From assembly GCA_050115015.1 (NCBI GenBank), contig JASFRI010000132.1, forward strand, positions 1 to 10,297: a DNA stretch of 10,297 nt, given 5' to 3'. The notes under the pieces are model-generated. The model did no database searches. It saw only the letters and a list, made by a program, of their open reading frames with translations, and had not been told where the DNA came from. The translations under genes and the position numbers were made by a program. How positions within the stretch are numbered: position 1 is the first letter of the stretch; every line of letters begins with the position of its first letter. Of the stretch, positions 5,469 to 10,297 are shown piece after piece. The DNA comes from JASFRI01 sp050115015. Lineage in GTDB: Bacteria > Acidobacteriota > Polarisedimenticolia > CBDVAL01.

Positions 5469-6443
5469 TCAGTTGTTTCCGTCGTTCCCCTGCGGGCGAG
5501 GACGGCCCCCGCCGCCGAGCCGGCCGCCGTTCGGCAGACCCTGCTTGTTGCTCCCGAAGTTCCCGGACCGGGGATCGTTCGGGTTGAAGGGGTTCCTCTG
5601 GCCGGGCCCGAGGTTCCCCTGCGGGTTGATGTTCAGGTTCTGGGGGCTGCCCTGCACCTGCGGGATCTGCTGGATGAAGACGTGGAACTCCCACTCGTTG
5701 TAGTACTGCAGCGAGTAATACTCCTGAAAGCCCTTGTCCTGGCCCTTGCTCACCACGCCGACGATCGGCCCGTTCAGGGCGCCGCTCTCGAAGCGGCTCG
5801 GCCCCGCCCGCTTCAGGCCCACCTGCTGGCCGCCCCCGGAGAGGCTGCCGGGGACGCCGGGCTGGCCGGTGGCGTTCATCCCCGACATGCTGCCCGGGAT
5901 GCCCGCCTGCCCGGGCATGCGGCCCGGGACGCCGGCCTGTCCCGGCATTCCCGGCTGTCCGGGCATCCCCGGCTGTCCCCCCGGAGCCGTCGGGAAGCCG
6001 CGCCCGCGCCCCACCGGCATGCCGCCCAGGCCCTGCCCCGGCGTCCCCTCCTCCCGGGGCCGGGCGTGGGGGTTCCAGGCGGAGCGGCCGTCGGGACCGA
6101 GGTAGAGGAGGTTCCACTCCCCGTCCTCGCTGAAGGGGTCCTTGAACAGCTGGCGGATGTAGCGGTGCCGCCGGGGTCCCTCCTTCATCAGGTCCTCTAG
6201 GTCGGTGGGGAACTGCCCGCCGTGCTCCGCCTGGTACGCCCGGATGGCGATGATGTACTGGTTGCCGCGGAACAGCAGCTCCTCCTCCCGCTCCCGCTTC
6301 AGGATGGCGCTCCAGCCCTGGGCGGTGGCGGTGAGCAGGATCATCATCACGGTCATCGCCATCAGCAGGGCGACCAGGAGGACGCCCTGCTCGCCGGCGC
6401 GGCGCCGGACGGCGGACCTCCGATGTCGATGGCGCGTCGTCAT
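5469..6443 (-). CDS. GspG-like pseudopilin with collagen-like Gly-X-Y segment
   Basis: This 324-residue protein starts with a basic leader, then EQG before the hydrophobic helix VLLVALLMAMTVMMILLTATA (21-41; split: VLLVALLMAM, TVMMILLTATA). That suits prepilin peptidase cleavage after Gly20, but Glu at +5 is missing. The next part, REREEELLFRGNQY (50-63), LEDLM and KDPFSEDGEW (101-110), parallels the two upstream pseudopilins and GspG-like proteins I associate with Acidobacteriota. Residues 156-187 form Gly-X-Y triplets (GQP, GMP, GQA, GVP, GIP) broken once by an extra residue at GRMP. GPIVGVVSKG and YYNEWEF (248-254) follow, then a Gly/Asn/Pro-rich tail. The ATG at 6443 lies 4 bases after the preceding stop and lacks a clear Shine-Dalgarno, implying coupled translation. 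Role is inferred: a minor or modified pseudopilin of the secretion apparatus. Confidence 0.75.
   Translation of the reverse strand: MTTRHRHRRSAVRRRAGEQGVLLVALLMAMTVMMILLTATAQGWSAILKREREEELLFRGNQYIIAIRAYQAEHGGQFPTDLEDLMKEGPRRHRYIRQLFKDPFSEDGEWNLLYLGPDGRSAWNPHARPREEGTPGQGLGGMPVGRGRGFPTAPGGQPGMPGQPGMPGQAGVPGRMPGQAGIPGSMSGMNATGQPGVPGSLSGGGQQVGLKRAGPSRFESGALNGPIVGVVSKGQDKGFQEYYSLQYYNEWEFHVFIQQIPQVQGSPQNLNINPQGNLGPGQRNPFNPNDPRSGNFGSNKQGLPNGGRLGGGGRPRPQGNDGNN
5888..5978 (-). repeat. Short in-gene repeats encoding Gly-X-Y triplets
   Basis: Within the third pseudopilin gene, 9-base units of the type GGN-NNN-CC(N) repeat about ten times and encode GQP, GMP, GQA, GVP and GIP triplets, with one 3-base insertion (GRMP) shifting the peptide register but not the reading frame. 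Such short repeats can change in number by slippage. They explain why the plus strand also reads as a repetitive open frame here. Confidence 0.75.
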
Positions 6444-6447
6444 AGGC

Positions 6448-7152
6448 TTACGGTGGATCGATGGTCAGGTTGATCGTCTGGGACTGGACGCCGCCTGCGG
6501 AGGCCGTCACCGTCGTGTCCTCCCCCAGGTTGACGATCTCGAACCGCGCAACGCCACCGGTGTCCGTCCGGAGCTGGCCCCCGACGAGGTAGTCCGGATT
6601 GGGGGTGATCGGGAAGGGCGGCGTCGTCACCACGTTCACGATGATGTTCTTGACCGGCTGGCCGTTCGTGTCCGTGACGGACACCTGGAACTCCCGGGTG
6701 AGCGGGGCCTGTCCGTTCGTCGGCTCGCCGCCGAGGATCTGGAGGTTGACGTCCTGGACGATCACCTGGCCGGAGATGGTGATCGTCACCTGCTGGGAGG
6801 CCGTGCCGCTCTGCGCGGTGACCTGCGCGGAGATCGAGGTGGTCAGCCGGTCCCGGGCGATCCCGTTGCCGTCCGTCGGCACACTGACTCCGGCCGAATC
6901 CAGCCGCCCGGCGGTCGTGCTGAAGAACACCGCCACCCCGTCCTGGGGGATGCCGCTGGCGTTGAGGACGACGGCCTGCAGCCGCGATTCTCCCTCCTGG
7001 GTGTTCGGGTCCACGTTCAGGATGTCCCGTGGGCTGGCGCTGAGGATGATCGTCGAGCCCTCCGGGGCCACCGGGGTGCTGTTGTCGCACGCCAGCATCC
7101 CCGCCAGCAGGATGACGATGGTGGGGATGCCGATCGCGATGGTCTTTCTCAT
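6448..7152 (-). CDS. Lipoprotein with two Ig-like (Big_1-type) domains
   Basis: This 234-residue protein begins with MRKT and a hydrophobic stretch ending LLAGMLAC. Cys22 is the likely lipidated residue, though the lipobox M-L-A-C is slightly off consensus. Asp23 at +2 would mean inner-membrane retention under the Escherichia coli Lol rule, which may not hold in this phylum. Two beta-rich repeats follow: about 33-128 (LQAVVLNASGIPQDGVAVFF, then TDGNGIAR) and 134-232 (FQVSVTDTNGQPVKNIIVNV, then TDTGGVARFEI). Both have the D/N-G-x-P-V/x-V and T-D-x-x-G-x-A pattern of invasin/intimin-type bacterial Ig domains. ATG at 7152 has GAGGACGACC just upstream; the longer frame from 7179 lacks the signal at its N-terminus and overlaps the previous stop. 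It lies inside the pseudopilin cluster, so a structural or adhesive role on the secretion apparatus is inferred. Confidence 0.75.
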   Translation of the reverse strand: MRKTIAIGIPTIVILLAGMLACDNSTPVAPEGSTIILSASPRDILNVDPNTQEGESRLQAVVLNASGIPQDGVAVFFSTTAGRLDSAGVSVPTDGNGIARDRLTTSISAQVTAQSGTASQQVTITISGQVIVQDVNLQILGGEPTNGQAPLTREFQVSVTDTNGQPVKNIIVNVVTTPPFPITPNPDYLVGGQLRTDTGGVARFEIVNLGEDTTVTASAGGVQSQTINLTIDPP

Positions 7153-7172
7153 GGTCGTCCTCGAGTCCTCGT

Positions 7173-7613
7173 CTACCACTCGCTGTAGGTCGTGCCGTTC
7201 AGCGCCGTGTCCTCGGAGCCGCTGTGGACGTCCCAGATCCCCGGGCCGGCACCGAAGCCGCCGCTGTCGCCGAACTCCTGCTGCAGGTACCCCAGCCCGG
7301 CGTCCTCCCCCTCGCAGGGCTCCGTCTGCCAGGTATCGCGGGATCCGGTCATCGGGTCGAGCGGGATCTGCCGGAGGTAGCCCTCGTCCACCAGGACCTG
7401 CAGGCTCTCCGCGCAGCGCTGCTTGTCCGCGTAGTACTGGTCCAGCACGTCGCGGATCGTGTGCAGGTTCGTGCGCAGCACCGCCTCCTTGGCCCGCTTC
7501 GGCTGGTCTTTCAGGCTCAGCGCGGCGATGCCCGCCAGGATGCCGATCAGCGCCACCACCACCAGCATCTCGATCAGCGTGAAGCCCCTCGCACCCGTGT
7601 GCCGCCGCCGCAT
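7173..7613 (-). CDS. gspG: Type II secretion GspG-like major pseudopilin (second of tandem pair)
   Basis: This 146-residue protein has the classic class-3 signal GARG-FTLIEMLVVVALIGILAG (split as GARG and FTLIEMLVVVALIGIL): prepilin peptidase would cut after Gly10, methylating Phe11, with Glu15 at +5. After the membrane helix come a long amphipathic helix (AKEAVLRTNLHTIRDVLDQY), IPLDPMTGSRDTW (83-95) and a C-terminal loop DVHSGSEDTALNGTTYSEW (128-146) in the place where GspG binds calcium, though the acidic spacing differs from textbook GspG. Pseudopilins polymerise into the periplasmic pseudopilus that pushes substrates through GspD. The ATG at 7613 is 2 bases after the previous stop. Length is near the family norm (about 140-150). 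Confidence 0.9.
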   Translation of the reverse strand: MRRRHTGARGFTLIEMLVVVALIGILAGIAALSLKDQPKRAKEAVLRTNLHTIRDVLDQYYADKQRCAESLQVLVDEGYLRQIPLDPMTGSRDTWQTEPCEGEDAGLGYLQQEFGDSGGFGAGPGIWDVHSGSEDTALNGTTYSEW

Positions 7614-7615
7614 GG

Positions 7616-8110
7616 CTACCACTCCTGGTACCGGGTGCCGTCCAGGGCGGTCCCGTCGAACTGCGTGTACACGTCGTAGACGTTCTGTCGGCCCCAGCTC
7701 GTCGAGTCCGGCTCGTCCTGGTAGGAGCGCAGCCCCCACTCGGCGCTGTTCGTGAACGGGTCCTTCGGGATGCGGCGGAGGAACTTGAGCTTCCGGTCGA
7801 TGGTGCCGACCTGCGGCACCCCCTCCACCAGCTTCTCCAGCTCGGTGGGGTAGCACTCCGAGTCCACCCCCTCCTGCTGGATCATCCCCTGGTCGCAGAA
7901 CATCTTGTACTGGTCGATGGCGGTCCGGATCTTCCGCAGGGCCTGCCGCAGCTCGATCTCGCGCTCCCGGCGCAGGGTGGTCTTGGCGATGGGGATCACC
8001 GCGCCGGCCAGGATGGCGAGAACCGTCATCGTGACCAGGAGCTCCACGTACGTGACGCCCCGCACGCCGGCTCGGCGGGCGGGCCGGTTGTCGCGTCTCA
8101 GTTTCCACAT
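7616..8110 (-). CDS. gspG: Type II secretion GspG-like pseudopilin (first of tandem pair)
   Basis: This 164-residue protein has a basic leader and VRG-VTYVELLVTMTVLAILAG (cleavage after Gly18, Glu23 at +5), the prepilin N-methylation signal. It continues with TLRREREIELRQALRKIRTA, a Y-P-x-E-L-E-K-L block (88-94) and IPKDPFTNSAEW (114-125), matching GspG-like proteins. The C-terminus DVYTQFDGTALDGTRYQEW (146-164) repeats the pattern ending the next gene's product, so the two are paralogues from a duplication. Two cysteines (72 and 86) may form a disulfide in the periplasm. ATG at 8110 has GGAG only 2 bases upstream, a short spacing. It follows gspD after 58 bases. Which of the pair is the major pilin cannot be told from sequence. 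Confidence 0.85.
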   Translation of the reverse strand: MWKLRRDNRPARRAGVRGVTYVELLVTMTVLAILAGAVIPIAKTTLRREREIELRQALRKIRTAIDQYKMFCDQGMIQQEGVDSECYPTELEKLVEGVPQVGTIDRKLKFLRRIPKDPFTNSAEWGLRSYQDEPDSTSWGRQNVYDVYTQFDGTALDGTRYQEW

Positions 8111-8168
8111 GGCTCCGTATTCTTCAGTTTAGACCTCGAGATCGCCGCCAGCAAGGGACTGCCTCCCA

Positions 8169-10297
8169 TCACTGCACCACGACCCGGCCGTCGGTGACGT
8201 CGGCCTCGAGCTGCCGCCCCTGCGAGTCGTAGGCCTCCACCGCGACGAAGCGCAGCGGCGAGGTGCCCTCGGCCAGCGCGCGGAAGCGCAGCAGCGCCAC
8301 CGCGCCGACCCCCGAGGCGCTCCTCCCGCCCGGCAGCCCCGTCTCGATCCGCACCTGGTTCGTGCCGACCCGGCGGAACTGGAACGACGGGGACCCGCCG
8401 CTCTGGCGGAAGAAGTTCCCGGCGTTGATGCTGCGGTACGACAGCAGGGAGTCGTCCCATTCCAGGGTCATGGTCATCCGGGCGATGTCCGCGCCCCCGG
8501 TCACCTGGATCACCTGGTTGAAGTCGCTGCCCGGCGTCGCGATCAGCGTCGGGGGGGAGCAGCCCAGGTGGAAGGGGATCAGCGGCAGGGAGTCCGGGGG
8601 CACCGTCTGGGCCTCCGGCTCCTCACCCTCGGCCGGGACGACGTCGGACGGCGGCTCCTCGACCTGCCCGCCCCCCGGGACCGGGATCTGCGGCTCCGGG
8701 ACCTCCGGCTCCGCCACCGACGGCACCGGGATCTGCGGTCCCAGCGGCCCCTCGGTGTCCTCGCCGAAGCCTCCGGACTCCGCCCCGGGACCGGCCTCCT
8801 CGCCCGCCGGCGGTGGCGGCGGCGCGCCGGCGTCGCCGGGGGGCGACACGACGTCCTCCGGTCCCCGCTCGGGGAACTCGTCCTCCGCCTCCACCTCCCC
8901 CGCCGCCTTCTGCGCCTTCGTCGGGCCTAGGTAGCGGTCCAGCGTCTGGTCGCTCAGGACGATCGGCACGAGGTCGGTGTTCTGCAGGATGTCGCCCATG
9001 GGGAGCATCGGGAGGTCGCGCCCCACCACCGCCTCCCCCTCGCTGAACGGACTGCCGAAGGCGCTCCCCTCGCTCCCCTTCAGCTTCAGGTTCCCCTCGC
9101 GGCCGATCCACATCGCCTCGAGGTCCCGCTCGCCGATGTCCGGAATGCGGATGATGTGGGGCGTGAGCGTCAGGACGATGTCCGTCTGCCGCACCTCCTT
9201 CTCGGTGCTGCCGAAGATGCGCTTCAGGACGGGGATGCTGGACAGCCCGGCGACGCCGCTGAGGGACGTCCGCTCCCCTTCCGACAGCAGCCCCGCCAGC
9301 ATGTTCGTCTCGCCATCCTTCAGGCGGATCACGGTGACGATCTCCCGGCTGCCGATGATCGGCTGGCTCACGCCCCCCCCGGCGTTCACCTCCCCCGTCA
9401 CGTCGGAGATCTCCACCACGAGGTTCAGGGTGACCTCCCGGTTGTGGTGCACCCGCGGCTCGATCTCGATGATGATCCCGACCTCCTGGTACGTGAAGGA
9501 CGTGATCGGCACCACGTTCGTGCCGACGGTGGACCCGGTGTTGAACGTCGTCGTCGGGATCGGGATCCGGTCGCCGATGTGGAGGTTCGCCTTCTCCCCC
9601 TCGCTGACGCGCATCTGCGGCTTCGCGATGGCCTTCGAGTCCGAGTCGCTCTTCAGGAAATTGAACACGAAGCCCGGGATTGGCGACAGGGTCCAGGAGC
9701 CGGTGTCCTTGAGCAGGTTCAGGCTGTTGAGCGGAAGTCCGGCGTCGGACCCGTTGAACGAGATCCCCAGGGATTTCGTGGTCAGGTCGATCCCCAGGTT
9801 GCGCAGGGTCGAGCGGTTGATCTGCAGCAGCTCGACGTCGATGATCAGCTCCGCCTTCGCCTTGTCGTTGGCCTCGATGATCCGCCGGGCGATGGCCACC
9901 TTCTCCGGGCTGTCGCGGATGGTGATGGCGTTGAGCTGGGTGTTCTGGGCCACCTTCCGGGCGTCCAGCAGGGTCCGGAGGATGGTCTGCACGTCCTTCA
10001 CGTCCGCGTTGGACAGGAAGAACGTCTGGATCACCTCGTCCTCGTACTCCTGGCGCTTCTGGCGCGTGTCCTCGGCGATGAGGATCGAGTTCTGGTCGAT
10101 CACCTTGTAGAAGTGCTTGTTCTGCAGCATCAGGATGTCCATGGCCTTCTCGAAGGAGACCTTCGCGACGTCCACGGACACCTCCTTGGTCAGGTCGAGC
10201 TTGTCGTCGTAGAAGAAGTTGAGTCCCGTCACCCGGGACAGGGCGTAGTAGATCTTTCCGATCTCCTGGTCCTCGAACTTCAGCACGTTCGGGATGT
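8169..10297 (-). CDS. gspD: GspD-type outer-membrane secretin with C-terminal cohesin-like domain (5' end outside window)
   Basis: 708 residues are visible; the open frame runs to the window edge, so the true start lies beyond it, and the GTG at 10286 is only internal. The visible part starts within a secretin/TonB short N-terminal-type (STN) domain (LKFEDQEIGKIYYALSRVTG, residues 2-21 from GTG 10286), followed by a secretin N1-type domain (about 84-141). The secretin core follows (about 218-380): IGDRIPIPTTTF, GLLSEGERTSLSGVAGLSSI (331-350), PVLKRIFGS and TDIVLTLTPHIIR (368-380). A Pro/Glu/Gly-rich linker (about 455-572) with two PQIPVP repeats leads to a cohesin-like domain (about 578-705: GGADIARMTMTLEWDDSLL and ending DGRVVVQ). 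Secretins form the outer-membrane gate for folded proteins. The cohesin-type tail replaces the pilotin-binding S-domain of Klebsiella/Vibrio GspD. PilQ-type use is possible, but the GspG neighbours favour secretion. Confidence 0.9.
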   Translation of the reverse strand, partial: IPNVLKFEDQEIGKIYYALSRVTGLNFFYDDKLDLTKEVSVDVAKVSFEKAMDILMLQNKHFYKVIDQNSILIAEDTRQKRQEYEDEVIQTFFLSNADVKDVQTILRTLLDARKVAQNTQLNAITIRDSPEKVAIARRIIEANDKAKAELIIDVELLQINRSTLRNLGIDLTTKSLGISFNGSDAGLPLNSLNLLKDTGSWTLSPIPGFVFNFLKSDSDSKAIAKPQMRVSEGEKANLHIGDRIPIPTTTFNTGSTVGTNVVPITSFTYQEVGIIIEIEPRVHHNREVTLNLVVEISDVTGEVNAGGGVSQPIIGSREIVTVIRLKDGETNMLAGLLSEGERTSLSGVAGLSSIPVLKRIFGSTEKEVRQTDIVLTLTPHIIRIPDIGERDLEAMWIGREGNLKLKGSEGSAFGSPFSEGEAVVGRDLPMLPMGDILQNTDLVPIVLSDQTLDRYLGPTKAQKAAGEVEAEDEFPERGPEDVVSPPGDAGAPPPPPAGEEAGPGAESGGFGEDTEGPLGPQIPVPSVAEPEVPEPQIPVPGGGQVEEPPSDVVPAEGEEPEAQTVPPDSLPLIPFHLGCSPPTLIATPGSDFNQVIQVTGGADIARMTMTLEWDDSLLSYRSINAGNFFRQSGGSPSFQFRRVGTNQVRIETGLPGGRSASGVGAVALLRFRALAEGTSPLRFVAVEAYDSQGRQLEADVTDGRVVVQ

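Noticed and set aside
4064..6200. Two plus-strand frames of about 480-510 residues opposite M16 and the third pseudopilin
   Set aside because: Antisense shadows with biased composition; the minus strand holds complete, motif-bearing genes over the coding parts.
6448..7179. Longer start at 7179 for the Ig-like lipoprotein
   Set aside because: It overlaps the end of the preceding pseudopilin gene and adds an acidic nine-residue extension before the signal peptide; ATG 7152 has a good Shine-Dalgarno and puts the signal at the N-terminus.
8169..10286. GTG at 10286 as the start of gspD
   Set aside because: The frame stays open to the window edge and the upstream codons (Ile-Pro-Asn) continue the domain, so the gene is cut by the window and starts outside it.
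1..10297. tRNA, rRNA, transposase or integrase genes
   Set aside because: None was recognisable on either strand; the only mobile-element hint is the repeat region between purS and purQ.

Overview
This is a very GC-rich bacterial window in which every supported gene lies on the minus strand, so the transcripts run from right to left. The organism looks like a Gram-negative (diderm) bacterium outside the Gammaproteobacteria. It uses the three-subunit PurS/PurQ/PurL form of FGAM synthetase and a type II secretion (T2SS)-like gene set with a cohesin-tailed secretin. The pseudopilins resemble those I associate with Acidobacteriota and neighbouring uncultured phyla. The phylum is an inference and cannot be settled from this window.

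Right part (10297 to 5469), secretion cluster in transcription order: a 5'-truncated GspD-type secretin with a C-terminal cohesin-like domain; two tandem GspG-like pseudopilins separated by 2 bases; a lipoprotein with two Ig-like (Big_1-type) domains; and a third GspG-like pseudopilin that lacks Glu+5 and carries a collagen-like Gly-X-Y stretch. Tight spacing suggests one operon. It ends at a perfect 10-bp hairpin at 5418-5450.

Middle (5468 to 5141) is a 328-bp gap. It holds that hairpin, a G-quadruplex motif and an extended -10 promoter candidate facing the next operon.

Left part (5140 to 1), housekeeping operon: M16 zinc peptidase (TTG start), dut, purB, purS, then a 652-bp gap, then purQ and purL (3' end off the window). 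Four-base stop/start overlaps join M16 to dut, purB to purS, and purQ to purL. PurS, PurQ and PurL form the enzyme for step 4 of purine synthesis, and PurB performs step 8 and the last AMP step.

The most unusual element is in the purS-purQ gap. It is a 131-bp tandem array (about 2.9 copies, 1291-1671) in which each unit can fold into three hairpins. The differences between copies mostly fall in loops, at a bulge, or as pair-preserving changes (one C-G to T-A swap). Further perfect hairpins, a short palindrome and a G-rich tract lie on its purS side. A possible intrinsic terminator or attenuator with a T5 tail lies between the array and purQ. The array therefore sits between genes whose products form one complex, and it is the best candidate here for an undescribed regulatory or repeat element.
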